A stretch of DNA of 64,000 nucleotides from Tritrichomonas musculus (Eukaryota; Parabasalia; Tritrichomonadida; Tritrichomonadidae): contig JAPFFF010000031.1 in the NCBI GenBank assembly GCA_039105265.1, forward strand, positions 62,001 to 126,000. The letters run 5' to 3'. The notes below the pieces were generated by a model that saw nothing but the letters and a program-made list of their open reading frames with translations, ran no database searches and was not told the origin of the DNA. How positions within the stretch are numbered: the stretch's first letter is position 1; each line of letters opens with the position of its first letter. A program made the translations under genes and the position numbers. Positions 1 through 8,629 of this stretch are shown in pieces.

Positions 1-440
1 AAAGAGTCTATGATTACATCAACAATATTATCTCCCTCGCTGAAAAGCCAGAAGAATGGAAGGAATGTAATTTTGCAATCCTCTGTGATAAATTTCCTAT
101 CCAGCTTTCTCGCAACAAATTTTTGGGCAAAGTAATATATATATCACTCAAAACTGAAAAAAAGACCTGGAGAATATATCCTGACAAAATCAAAAAATAT
201 GAAATAGAGCATGTAATTATCAATGCAAATTCTCGACGTCGAATACATTAAAAAATGAATGAATTCTTTATCAACGGCTCAAATCAAGAACAGATATATG
301 AGGATCATAGCTACTATAATTATTCCATAGAAAATGCTTCAAAACAAACGAAAGAATTAATTATTCAGCTTCGAGAGAAATACAATTTAAACACGCCAGA
401 ACTATACATCGGAGAGTCTCAACCTCTTGTCCTAGAGTAA
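1..440 (+). pseudogene. Broken copy of a small Polinton gene, partial at window edge
   Basis: The translation resembles the 152-residue protein of Polinton B at 23046-23504 along most of its length. Shared pieces include YINN-ISL-E-P, C-F-ILC-K-PI, KV-YISL-T, R-YPDKIK, NSRRRI and E-YYNYSIE. The copy is broken and its beginning lies outside the window. Function is unknown. In B the relative lies directly inside the right TIR, so in A this gene may also mark the neighbourhood of an element end. Same strand as the next three genes. Confidence 0.6.
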
Positions 441-449
441 GCTGAATAA

Positions 450-466
450 TTTTTTTTGGAATAGAA
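450..466 (+). promoter_or_regulatory. T-tract start signal
   Basis: Eight Ts at 450-457, then nine bases, then ATG at 467. Same layout as in many other genes of elements A and B; a promoter role is inferred. Confidence 0.4.
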
Positions 467-895
467 ATGAATAAATACAGAAATCCTGATTCATCTATTA
501 TTGGAGCAGAAGGAGAAATGTTAAACGAAGGAACAAAAACAGAACACACCATAGGCTTTAATCATTTTGGCATATTCTCTAATGATAATACTTATGCTAT
601 CACATTTAATCCATATTACGATAGACCGCCTATAAAATATATGGAAAGCAAGCCTGTGAGGCCGCCAAAGAGTAATCAACATAGAACAAAACCCTTGCAT
701 GAACCACCCGTCAGCATCACAGACGGAGGGTATTATTTAAAAAAAGATAAGGCTCCCAAGGCACCCATCCTTCCCTCTTACCTCAAGAAACCCGAAAAGA
801 TAGGGGAGATACAAGGAAAGGCCAATGAAAAAGATAAAGGAAATATAATATATGGCCCGCAACATAAAGTGAAAATAGAGAAAATTATCTATTAA
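467..895 (+). CDS. Hypothetical Polinton A protein
   Basis: 142 residues, not recognised. The middle is rich in proline and lysine (PVRPPKSN, LHEPPVS, KKDKAPKAPILPSYLKKP), which suggests a largely disordered, basic protein such as a minor virion or nucleic-acid-binding factor. That is inference from composition. It lies between two small genes on the same strand with gaps of about 25 bases, and its ATG follows a run of eight Ts. No relative was seen in Polinton B. Confidence 0.55.
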   Translation: MNKYRNPDSSIIGAEGEMLNEGTKTEHTIGFNHFGIFSNDNTYAITFNPYYDRPPIKYMESKPVRPPKSNQHRTKPLHEPPVSITDGGYYLKKDKAPKAPILPSYLKKPEKIGEIQGKANEKDKGNIIYGPQHKVKIEKIIY

Positions 896-903
896 ATAAA
901 AGA

Positions 904-919
904 TTTTTTTCGAAATGAA
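904..919 (+). promoter_or_regulatory. T-tract start signal
   Basis: Seven Ts at 904-910 followed by CGAAATGAA and the ATG at 920. The same pattern occurs before the related gene of Polinton B (21303-21317). Confidence 0.4.
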
Positions 920-1444
920 ATGATTAAAAAGAGGTCAAATAATGCAGGCGTTAATGCTAATTTATCATTAGAACCACAAGCCGCAGCTCAATCAACATCA
1001 AATATTAATAACAATATCATCATAAACAAAAGGGATGATGGGAAGGAAGAGATTGTTATAACAAGAAATGTCGAGCTAGAAGACAGCCCAGAAGATGATG
1101 TAAAAGATGTAAAATATGTAATTCTCGAGACTTTTGCCAATATTTTATTGAACCAAGATAAAGCTTTGCTCTCTAATCTTATCTCAAAAAATTGTATTAT
1201 CGTTCATGTAGAGGCATTAATTGATATAATAAAATGTTCTGTCAAAGCTGAAATGGTAGAATTGTATGTTGATGAAGATATAAAATGCTGTGCTGGGAAA
1301 GCTAATCCGATACGCAGAATCGAAGCAATAAAAATAGTAAATGATAAGAGAGAAGTTTGTATGGACTTCAAGCAAGTATATAATAAAGAATACAACGAAC
1401 TAATTAATAAATATCATCTGTGTTTGAAATATGTGTGTGTTTAG
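920..1444 (+). CDS. Conserved Polinton protein, family shared with B 21318-21917
   Basis: 174 residues. The N-terminal 50 residues are low complexity (Ala, Gln, Ser, Asn). The C-terminal 110 residues align with the end of the 199-residue B protein: both have a hydrophobic stretch, a segment ending IDIIK/MDMIKLL, then VELYVDEDIKCCAG against VDLVIEDEEPGCCVA, and end in LKYVC/LKYCC. The paired cysteines are conserved. Function is not known. Conservation between two divergent Polintons argues for a real role, possibly a virion component. It overlaps the next gene's longest possible frame by a few bases. Confidence 0.65.
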   Translation: MIKKRSNNAGVNANLSLEPQAAAQSTSNINNNIIINKRDDGKEEIVITRNVELEDSPEDDVKDVKYVILETFANILLNQDKALLSNLISKNCIIVHVEALIDIIKCSVKAEMVELYVDEDIKCCAGKANPIRRIEAIKIVNDKREVCMDFKQVYNKEYNELINKYHLCLKYVCV

Positions 1445-1475
1445 AAATTTATTTTACATTTTATCACGAAGGCAA

Positions 1476-1748
1476 ATGACTAATCAAATAGACCTCACAC
1501 AATTTAATAAAACTGATATTATAAAAAAACTATCTAAAAGTAAATCCGAAGAGAATTTAAAAATAATCTCTGAAGAGGAAACCCAAGCCGAACCCCTCCC
1601 TGAAAAACAAAAGCGAGGCAGAAAGAGTAAATACAATACACCAGAGGAAAGGCTCGAGGCAAGAAGGCAACAACAAAAGGAGTATAGGCTACGAAAGAAA
1701 AAAGAATTAGAAGAGCTGAAAAAATTAGCTGAGTTGATAAAGGCATAA
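1476..1748 (+). CDS. Small basic coiled-coil protein, bZIP-like in composition
   Basis: 90 residues from the ATG at 1476; a longer start at 1431 overlaps the previous gene and is less likely. The second half has a basic stretch (KQKRGRKSKYNTPEERLEARR) followed by QQQKEYRLRKKKELEELKKLAELIK, a basic region running into a leucine-rich helix as in bZIP-type DNA-binding proteins. No full leucine heptad pattern is certain. It may bind DNA as a regulator or packaging protein. Converges on the HNH gene, with about 35 bases between them. Confidence 0.5.
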   Translation: MTNQIDLTQFNKTDIIKKLSKSKSEENLKIISEEETQAEPLPEKQKRGRKSKYNTPEERLEARRQQQKEYRLRKKKELEELKKLAELIKA

Positions 1749-1783
1749 AGTAAAAAAATATTCGACAGGTATTTTTTTGTCGC

Positions 1784-2806
1784 TCAGTTGAATTCTTGAA
1801 TCAAAGCATTTAATCCAATGCTGTGATGTTTATTATTTATATCCATCATACTAACATATAAATAGCTTCGGCTCTTATAAATTTTTAATTCTCTGTATTG
1901 ATTTCCATTGTAGAACCAAATTTTATTGTCAGAACTAATGAAATAATTTTCAAACTCCCACCCTTTGAATAAAGTAATTTGTTGGCAATCCGCAGGCAAG
2001 TCATCTAGATAATTATACTTTTGGCCTTTGTATCCATATTTATTTTTGCTGTTTTCTTTAGCTGATACCCACCTTAAATTTGTTGTGTGGTAGTCATCTC
2101 TGTGATGATTTATATGGTCGACGATAGGGAGGTGGTCGGGATTTGGAATGAAGTGTTTGGCCACAAGAATGTGCTTTCGATAGGGCTTTCGATTTAATGC
2201 TACATGGATATATCCATCTTTTTTATTTAAAGTATTAGTAATTATTTTTCCATCTCTCTTTCGTCTAATATCATATGGATATACATTTTTAATCTCATAT
2301 TCATCATCATCTTTCAAATCAAACCACTGGGCCTCCCCTTCTGTTTGGGCTTCTAGATATACTATATCATCATCTAAACCGTCTTCTCTATTTTCCAAAT
2401 CCTCTACTCTGTCCTTTAGCTCTTGTATTTCTTCTTTTACATCTCGCATGCTGTTTGCCCATTCATTGTCATTCTCTTCCAAAAGCATGTTTAATTTCTC
2501 ATTTTCAGCTTCTGATTTTTCCAATTTTGTAGTGAGGTCAGCAATTTTTTGGAGGGCATCATCCAATAATTTTGGGTAATCTATGCCTTCTTTCTGTGAT
2601 TTCAGTTCTATATTTTCGGCTCTGAGTTCTTTGTTTTCAGGGCTTCTTGTAATGTCATTTCTTGATACATTTGGCTTCGTGATAAAAAAAATTAAAAAAT
2701 ATGAAAACGCGAAAAAAATGAAAAATCGAAAAAATGAAAAATGGAAAATGGAAAAAATGAAAAATGGAAAAATGAAAAATGGAAAAATGAAAAATGAAAA
2801 AATCAC
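1784..2806 (-). CDS. HNH homing-endonuclease-like protein with coiled coil
   Basis: The C-terminal half carries a classic HNH homing endonuclease core (HILVAKHFIPNP, then IVDHINHHRDDYHTTNLRWVSAKENS-NK), preceded by a segment like the domain that flanks such nucleases (YDIRRKRDGKIITNTLNKKDGYIHVALNRKPYRKH). The N-terminal part is a long charged coiled coil. The true start is unclear because the frame runs into an antisense simple repeat at 2690-2803. HNH enzymes of this class cut DNA at specific sites and often spread by homing. It lies directly beside the polymerase gene of Polinton A. Confidence 0.75.
   Translation of the reverse strand: MIFSFFIFPFFIFPFFIFSIFHFSFFRFFIFFAFSYFLIFFITKPNVSRNDITRSPENKELRAENIELKSQKEGIDYPKLLDDALQKIADLTTKLEKSEAENEKLNMLLEENDNEWANSMRDVKEEIQELKDRVEDLENREDGLDDDIVYLEAQTEGEAQWFDLKDDDEYEIKNVYPYDIRRKRDGKIITNTLNKKDGYIHVALNRKPYRKHILVAKHFIPNPDHLPIVDHINHHRDDYHTTNLRWVSAKENSKNKYGYKGQKYNYLDDLPADCQQITLFKGWEFENYFISSDNKIWFYNGNQYRELKIYKSRSYLYVSMMDINNKHHSIGLNALIQEFN
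2690..2803. repeat. Simple repeat of GAAAAATG-type units
   Basis: More than ten imperfect copies of GAAAAATG/GGAAAAATGAAAAAT in a row. It lies at the start of the HNH frame and creates an artificial Phe-rich leader on the minus strand. Confidence 0.8.
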
Positions 2807-2882
2807 CCTAAAAAAAGCCTCATATATACTTCAAAATTTGATTTTTCTCTCGAAAGCTGGTAAATTAATCTGTTGGTATGAG

Positions 2883-3167
2883 CTATTTTTTTTTGAAACA
2901 ATTAGCCCCATCAAGAAGATTGAAAACTATCTCCTCGCCGCAATATAATTTCTCATATAACTCCTCCACTGATATATTCATCCTCTTTGCTTTGTTTAGA
3001 ATACATTGTTTAGGAATTCCTTTCAGTCTTATATGCAGGCCTTCATTTCCCTTCTCATCTACCAAAATATCGAGATATGATTTCTTTCCCAGAGCTATTA
3101 ATTTTCTTGAATGAACAGCCCCAACAGCTCCTTCAAACGAATCAAAATCACAGTGAAACTGAGTCAT
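2883..3167 (-). pseudogene. End of Polinton A family B DNA polymerase gene
   Basis: The translation fits the C-terminal end of a protein-primed family B polymerase: LGKKSYLDILVDEKG, then IRLKGIP, then EELYEKLYCGEEIVFNLLDG. It is on the same strand as the polymerase segment beyond element B. The target duplication of B (CTCCTT, 3183-3188) lies next to it. The gene is interrupted by the 20.6-kb insertion, so it cannot be active in this copy. Confidence 0.75.
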
Positions 3168-3188
3168 CTTTTTGCCTATTAACTCCTT

Positions 3189-3415
3189 AGTAGTGTAGTA
3201 TGTGCGTATTGGGGGTCAGATAATAAATCACATCTGACGGCCTACTCCATGTTAGTCGCTCAAGGGTTTCATGCGATTTTCCTTATTTTCTAACCCATTT
3301 TCAGAACTCAAGGTTTTCTAGCTCACTGTCTACAACACTGTGAGCCCCAACTATGAAACTCAATGATTTCTAGCACTTTTTTAGAGTCGAATAATTTGAG
3401 CCTCCAATTGACAGC
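3189..3415 (+). repeat. Left terminal inverted repeat of Polinton B
   Basis: 227 bp, matching the reverse complement of 23550-23776 with one mismatch. A stem-loop lies 26 bases from the tip: GTCAGAT at 3215-3221 pairs with ATCTGAC at 3232-3238. Polinton ends are thought to serve as origins for protein-primed replication. Confidence 0.97.
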
Positions 3416-3476
3416 TTGTGAACACCATAAAATTTAAATCCATCGATTATCAAAATTAATTTTTATTTCCACCCAA

Positions 3477-6400
3477 ATGCGATACGATTACCAATCACTT
3501 AAAAATATTAACAGCGAAGATATTATTACATTAATCAATTCTATCAATACACTTTTCAATGAAAACCTACAGATTACAACAACGGCTAAAACTGAAGCTT
3601 GGAATAGAAGGAAAAACGTAGAGGTATTATGTGATTGGCTTAATAATCGTAATGCCCACAGATTTATTAAAAATGATTCACCAAACGCAGAAGAAATAGA
3701 TGATTTCATTATACATGTGCATAAACTTAAACGAATATTGGATGATTCACATGAACAGCACTACCAAGATATACTCAAACGTGATGATTACTTTGAAGAA
3801 GATATTAATGAAGAAGATGAACGCTATTTCAACACAAAACAACAACAAATCGAGAGAGAATTCGAGATAAAAGAAGCTATTAATAGGGCTTATGAAGCAG
3901 TTGATGATGCAATACAATTAATCAAAGAACAAAAACATCCAGTTTTACAGAAGACTGAGAGATTAATCATCCCTGAGGCTCCATTAATCAAAAATCATCA
4001 AAAACAATACTTTCCAGAGAATGAAGAAATATATGAATACCTCAATAAATGCGCACACAATTTCACATCAAAACATAGTGATTTCCTTATGATTAATGAG
4101 CCACATGATTTCGATAGAGCTGTAAATGAATGGAATCACTATAATAAATATCCATCTAAAAATACTATACAACGCAAAGACAGTGGCAAGCCGATAACAA
4201 CATATTATTTCAATCAAGTTGCATCATTAGATAATATCTTTGAGTGTCTTCACAATGTATACAAGAAAGAGCTGAAACCATTTAAGATTCATTTTCAACT
4301 TTCAGGAGTCTTCGAAACATACACTTATGATTTTGAATCATTAGAAGAGAAATACGATTATAAAGCTAAAGACATTATTTGGAAAAACTATCAATCAATG
4401 ATACCTATCATTATCAGTAAACTTGAAGACCTTGATATTGTTAAACTCTATATTGAATCTGTTTTACACTCTTATGAAACAGAATCATCAAGCACAAAAC
4501 TTACATTAGTTGGTTCAATAGCTTTTACAGTTTCAAGAATGAGAAAGATAACTGGTCGCATAAAGGATTTGCCAATCGAATTCATCAAAAATGATTTCAT
4601 TATTGCTGACAATGAAGATGATAAACTATGTTTCTTCAGATTCTTAGCTGTATGTTTAAATGAAGAACTAGCAAATACCAAAAAATATAAAACTAAAGAA
4701 CGAACTAAAATCGCTAAGAAACTACTTCTTAAAGAACATAATATTATATACAACACAAAGATTCCAAATGAAGGTAAGAAAATACTTAATGAATTCGAAG
4801 GTGTTTCAATGGAGCAAATGAAAGATTTAGCACAAAAGAATCACATTAATGTTAACATATATGAGTTTCACAAGACAGATTCTGAGCAATATTATGATTT
4901 ATCAGAGCAGTGGTTTTTCGATAAAACATTTACAACATATTCTGCATTACTTTTCACTCAAAATCAAATCATCCATATAATGTACATCAAGAATCCTGAA
5001 AAGCTTACCCAAATACATATTTGCCCTAAATGTAATTCATATATTCATTATGGTTCAAAGAATTTTAACAGGTTTGATTCTCATGTTAAACACTGTGATG
5101 GTGTATTTAAAAAGAACTTCATACCAGTTAAAGAAGCTTTACCTTATTGTCCTCATATATTGAATAACCCTGTTTATGAATACTGTTTAGCATACAATCT
5201 TCAATGGAAACCAGAAATATATTATATAACATATGATTTCGAAACAATGGAGCAATCAATAAATAAATCAATCTCTGATTCAACAACAATAAATTCAAGG
5301 TTAATTCCGTTGTCAGTTTCATCTTGTGTGAAATCATCAAACGGCTTGACAACAAAGAATTTCTCATTAAGAGACTCTCAAGAGTTCATACCACAATGGA
5401 TAAAATGGTTGTTCGAGCAATCAATGAAAGTCTATGCAGATAAGATATCATATTATAACTCATTCTTACCAGATACCTCTATTAACATAAATATGAATGT
5501 AATTACTGTATTAGGGTTTAACTCATCACGTTTTGACAGCAATTTATTTAAACAATATTTTAATCATTCTTTCTGGAAAGTCGAACAAAATTCAATAATT
5601 GGCACCCTATCTTCATTAAAACAATTCATTCTCACATCAGATAATCATCCAACTAAATTGAGATTCATAGATGCTCAATCATTTGTTGCAGGAGGTACAT
5701 TAAAGCAATTTGGCGAAGATTTTGGCAACGTAATCGTTGACTCAAACGTGAGCGTTTGTGGTGGTATCAATGAATTGCAAAGCAATTCCCAAGCTAAAGC
5801 TTGTGATATAAAAGGTGTGTTTCCTTACGAAGCAATCAACGACAAGAACTACAATGAAGTATTATCAAAATCAGAACCATTTTCATATGATGATTTTTAT
5901 AGCTATCTCAATCAAAAGAATCCTCTCACTAAAGAAGAATATGATGCTTATCTTGAAGATTCAAAACGTTTTGCAACACGATGGGACTACCTATTAGCAT
6001 ACAATGATAATGATGTTGAAATGATGATTAAACCTATTGATAATTTAATAGCACTCAATGCTCAATACAATGTTGATTTACTTTCAAATCTCTCATTATC
6101 AAAGAATGCTTCATGCATCAAATATGCTTTGGCTTATAAAGATTTTGACGAGTGGATGCGAGGCTCTGGCGAAGACAGCAATCCAAGAAACAACATTGGG
6201 ATTACAAATAAATATAATACATTCAAACCAAGTAAGAAATGGTGGCGATATAAATGTGATAGTTATTATAACCAAGATGAGAAATACAATAGATTAAACC
6301 CTAAAAAACCACAACGAGATTTGACAAAATGTGTATCAGAAAATGATTTTGAAGCTTTTATGAAAATTTATGACGATCCAAATAAAGGGAGATGCCATTT

Positions 6401-8180
6401 ATGTCATGAACATTTTACTTATCAAAATAAGCCTACATTAGATAGAATTGACAATAATAAAGGTCACCAAATTGATAACTGCTTATTAGCATGTGCTGAA
6501 TGTAATAAACTTCGTAAACGTGATGACCCTAAAATAACAGCTATACGAATCCAATTAAAAAAATATTGTAAATTACATCATTTACCAACACTCATCAACG
6601 ATGAACGTGAATATTATTCAATAAGAAATGCTATCACAGGAGGACTCTCTAATGTAATGCATCGAGTAAACATTAAAGATGAGACTCATATTAATAAATT
6701 TCGCTATATTGACAATAAAGGAGTTTTGTCATATGATACTTCTAATGTTCAATCTCATATCGTCGGTATCGATTTTAATTCTTTGTATCCATCATCATTC
6801 TCATCTTGTAAACATGAATTTAATAAGTATCATGGAGGTATAATGTATATGCCTGGAGCATTTATTAGACGAATTGATGTTAAAGATAAAGCTTCAAAAA
6901 AGAGATGCCTCGATATCATAACAAACTCATCAAGATTCTCAAATAAACCATCATATTTGTTCTACGCTGAAGTTAAACTAAAATGTCCCACCTCAAAAAT
7001 AAACTATTTTATCAATTTACCTCCTGTGTTTCGCAATATCAATATCAAAAACGATGAATCAACAATTGGCACTTATATGTACAATTACATGAAAACAAAT
7101 AAATTAACTTCTACAGATATGGAAGAACGCAAGCTTACAATGCTTCTTGATACTCATGATGAATACATGATTTTCTCAAATTATTATCTCTGGTTTCTGT
7201 TAGACCACGGATTGATTATTGATGATGTTAAATCTGTTTCACAATATGAAGCTCATACAGGATTTAATGAATTTGTTAGCACTTTTATGCAAAAACGTCA
7301 GGATATTATCTCAGGAAAAACAAAGGGTAATGGCTCTGAAGGAGACTTGAGCGTAGCGAATGAGAAATTTTATAAAATATCTATGAACGGTTCATATGGA
7401 TATGATGGGATGAACTCTGAGAAATTCAGTAAAGTCAAGATATGTGATGCAAATAAAGCTTATCAATATATCATCTCTCAAACTTATATGGGTGGAGCAC
7501 AATTAAGTGATAATACATTTTTAATTCAACAATCACCCAAATCATATCATTGCAATACATGCATTCAAGAATCATTGTGGACTCTTGATAATGCAAAGTT
7601 TTGGTATCTCACATTTTATTACGATTTTATGAATAATTGTTTTGATATGGATAGACTACATTTTATAGAGGGTGATACTGATTCAGCATATTTTGCAGTT
7701 GCTGGGAACCCAAATGAAGGTCCTGAACAATTATTTGATTACGTTATTAAAAACAAAGAGTTCTACGACAAGAATGTATATAAATTCATGCCTAACCCAT
7801 CAATCAACACTATTCAAGACGAAAAAAAGATATTGGGATGTGCCATTGAAAAATATGGTGAAAACATGATAGCTCTTGCACCTAAATGTTATACTATATT
7901 TAACAGTAATGGGCAAACCAAATCACTCAAACTAAAAGGTGTATCTTTAAAGAAGAATCATATTGTGTCTTCCGATTACAAATCTATTATTGATAATCAA
8001 TCAATTAAGCTTGGTAAGAATATAAATCTTCAGATGCAAAACAATAAAATGAGTAAAATAACGGTAAACAAGAATGCTCTCACAGGATGTCATACAAAGA
8101 TGATTGTTTTACCAAATCAATCATGCGCACCTTTTGTTAGTGGCTTAACAGCGAATAATTATTTTATTAATTATAACTAA
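3477..8180 (+). CDS. polB: Protein-primed family B DNA polymerase with internal HNH domain
   Basis: 1567 residues and open throughout. Order: a charged N-terminal region; a segment typical of Polinton polymerases (CFFRFLAVCLN, about 390); a C2H2-like finger (CPKC...HVKHC, about 516-540); exonuclease motifs YDFETM (about 586), FNSSRFD (about 680) and YNDNDVEM (about 842); an HNH insertion with CHLC, LDRIDNNKGH and CAEC (about 970-1015); polymerase motif A GIDFNSLYPSS (about 1098), motif B KISMNGSYGYDG (about 1300), motif C GDTDSAYF (about 1400) and LKLKGVSLKKN. It replicates the element from a protein primer. It stands alone inside the left TIR and carries three small hairpins at 5743-5803. 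Confidence 0.95.
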   Translation: MRYDYQSLKNINSEDIITLINSINTLFNENLQITTTAKTEAWNRRKNVEVLCDWLNNRNAHRFIKNDSPNAEEIDDFIIHVHKLKRILDDSHEQHYQDILKRDDYFEEDINEEDERYFNTKQQQIEREFEIKEAINRAYEAVDDAIQLIKEQKHPVLQKTERLIIPEAPLIKNHQKQYFPENEEIYEYLNKCAHNFTSKHSDFLMINEPHDFDRAVNEWNHYNKYPSKNTIQRKDSGKPITTYYFNQVASLDNIFECLHNVYKKELKPFKIHFQLSGVFETYTYDFESLEEKYDYKAKDIIWKNYQSMIPIIISKLEDLDIVKLYIESVLHSYETESSSTKLTLVGSIAFTVSRMRKITGRIKDLPIEFIKNDFIIADNEDDKLCFFRFLAVCLNEELANTKKYKTKERTKIAKKLLLKEHNIIYNTKIPNEGKKILNEFEGVSMEQMKDLAQKNHINVNIYEFHKTDSEQYYDLSEQWFFDKTFTTYSALLFTQNQIIHIMYIKNPEKLTQIHICPKCNSYIHYGSKNFNRFDSHVKHCDGVFKKNFIPVKEALPYCPHILNNPVYEYCLAYNLQWKPEIYYITYDFETMEQSINKSISDSTTINSRLIPLSVSSCVKSSNGLTTKNFSLRDSQEFIPQWIKWLFEQSMKVYADKISYYNSFLPDTSININMNVITVLGFNSSRFDSNLFKQYFNHSFWKVEQNSIIGTLSSLKQFILTSDNHPTKLRFIDAQSFVAGGTLKQFGEDFGNVIVDSNVSVCGGINELQSNSQAKACDIKGVFPYEAINDKNYNEVLSKSEPFSYDDFYSYLNQKNPLTKEEYDAYLEDSKRFATRWDYLLAYNDNDVEMMIKPIDNLIALNAQYNVDLLSNLSLSKNASCIKYALAYKDFDEWMRGSGEDSNPRNNIGITNKYNTFKPSKKWWRYKCDSYYNQDEKYNRLNPKKPQRDLTKCVSENDFEAFMKIYDDPNKGRCHLCHEHFTYQNKPTLDRIDNNKGHQIDNCLLACAECNKLRKRDDPKITAIRIQLKKYCKLHHLPTLINDEREYYSIRNAITGGLSNVMHRVNIKDETHINKFRYIDNKGVLSYDTSNVQSHIVGIDFNSLYPSSFSSCKHEFNKYHGGIMYMPGAFIRRIDVKDKASKKRCLDIITNSSRFSNKPSYLFYAEVKLKCPTSKINYFINLPPVFRNINIKNDESTIGTYMYNYMKTNKLTSTDMEERKLTMLLDTHDEYMIFSNYYLWFLLDHGLIIDDVKSVSQYEAHTGFNEFVSTFMQKRQDIISGKTKGNGSEGDLSVANEKFYKISMNGSYGYDGMNSEKFSKVKICDANKAYQYIISQTYMGGAQLSDNTFLIQQSPKSYHCNTCIQESLWTLDNAKFWYLTFYYDFMNNCFDMDRLHFIEGDTDSAYFAVAGNPNEGPEQLFDYVIKNKEFYDKNVYKFMPNPSINTIQDEKKILGCAIEKYGENMIALAPKCYTIFNSNGQTKSLKLKGVSLKKNHIVSSDYKSIIDNQSIKLGKNINLQMQNNKMSKITVNKNALTGCHTKMIVLPNQSCAPFVSGLTANNYFINYN
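5743..5803. repeat. Three adjacent hairpins inside polB
   Basis: Perfect stems: CAAACG/CGTTTG (5743-5758, loop 4), GAATTGC/GCAATTC (5772-5788, loop AAA), CAAGCT/AGCTTG (5790-5803, loop AA). They encode the stretch SNVSVCGGINELQSNSQAKAC between exonuclease motifs II and III. Confidence 0.8.
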
Positions 8181-8205
8181 ATAGTTATTTTTTTATTCTT
8201 AACAA

Positions 8206-8583
8206 ATGACAAACGAAATAATAAGAAAAATCAATGATATAATAGCTGATTTGTATACATTAAAATTATGGGTACATACTGAACAAAAAAAAGACAGTTC
8301 GTCTAATAGTGAACCACAAAGTGGTGAAGAGAATTCGTTAGAAGAACATACAATTGAATTACAAAGTAATACCAAAGCTAAAGCTTGTGACTGTGTAGCA
8401 GAACCTAGAAAAGTCATCCATAGACGAACAAACCGTTCATTCCCATCAAATAAATCAAAGAATCTCAATGATGAACAACGTAATAAAGTATTAGCATTTG
8501 CAAATGAAAATAAACAACTCATCTTGGATCAACCATCTGCTACAAGAAATGAATTCCTTCAAAAGCTTGTTCACGATAAATAG
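8206..8583 (+). CDS. Small hypothetical protein following polB
   Basis: 125 residues, not recognised. A helical N-terminus (MTNEIIRKINDIIADLYTLK) is followed by a Ser/Glu-rich linker containing several short hairpin repeats, then a basic C-terminus (RRTNRSFPSNKSKNLNDEQRNKVLAF). Starts 25 bases after polB on the same strand, behind a run of Ts (8188-8194). Position next to the polymerase suggests a replication accessory or terminal-protein-like role, but no motif supports this. Confidence 0.5.
   Translation: MTNEIIRKINDIIADLYTLKLWVHTEQKKDSSSNSEPQSGEENSLEEHTIELQSNTKAKACDCVAEPRKVIHRRTNRSFPSNKSKNLNDEQRNKVLAFANENKQLILDQPSATRNEFLQKLVHDK
8313..8401. repeat. Cluster of small hairpins in the gene after polB
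   Basis: ACCAC/GTGGT (8313-8325, loop AAA), ATTAC/GTAAT (8358-8370, loop AAA), AAGCT/AGCTT (8375-8386, loop AA), followed by GTGACTGTGTAGCAG, a near copy of a segment that also occurs at 14278-14292 and, inverted, at about 22644-22660. Confidence 0.7.
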
Positions 8584-8629
8584 AATATTAATCTTTCTGC
8601 ATACATGTCTTGTAAGATAATTACTATGC

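Larger units (their letters stand above)
1..3188. mobile_element. Polinton (Maverick) A, left part
   Basis: Outermost virus-like element of the nest, cut by the left window edge. It holds four small plus-strand genes, an HNH endonuclease gene and the last part of a family B DNA polymerase gene. The assignment rests on the polymerase sequence on both sides of the inserted element B, and on two genes here (1-440 and 920-1444) with clear relatives in B. Its own terminal repeat is not visible. The element is old or decayed relative to B: it is broken by two large insertions (B and D) and at least one gene is broken. Confidence 0.8.

Noticed and set aside
6170-6650. Intein in the Polinton B polymerase
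   Set aside because: The HNH region is not at a catalytic motif, and I see no clear splice-junction residues (Cys/Ser start, His-Asn then Cys/Ser/Thr end). A domain insertion is simpler.
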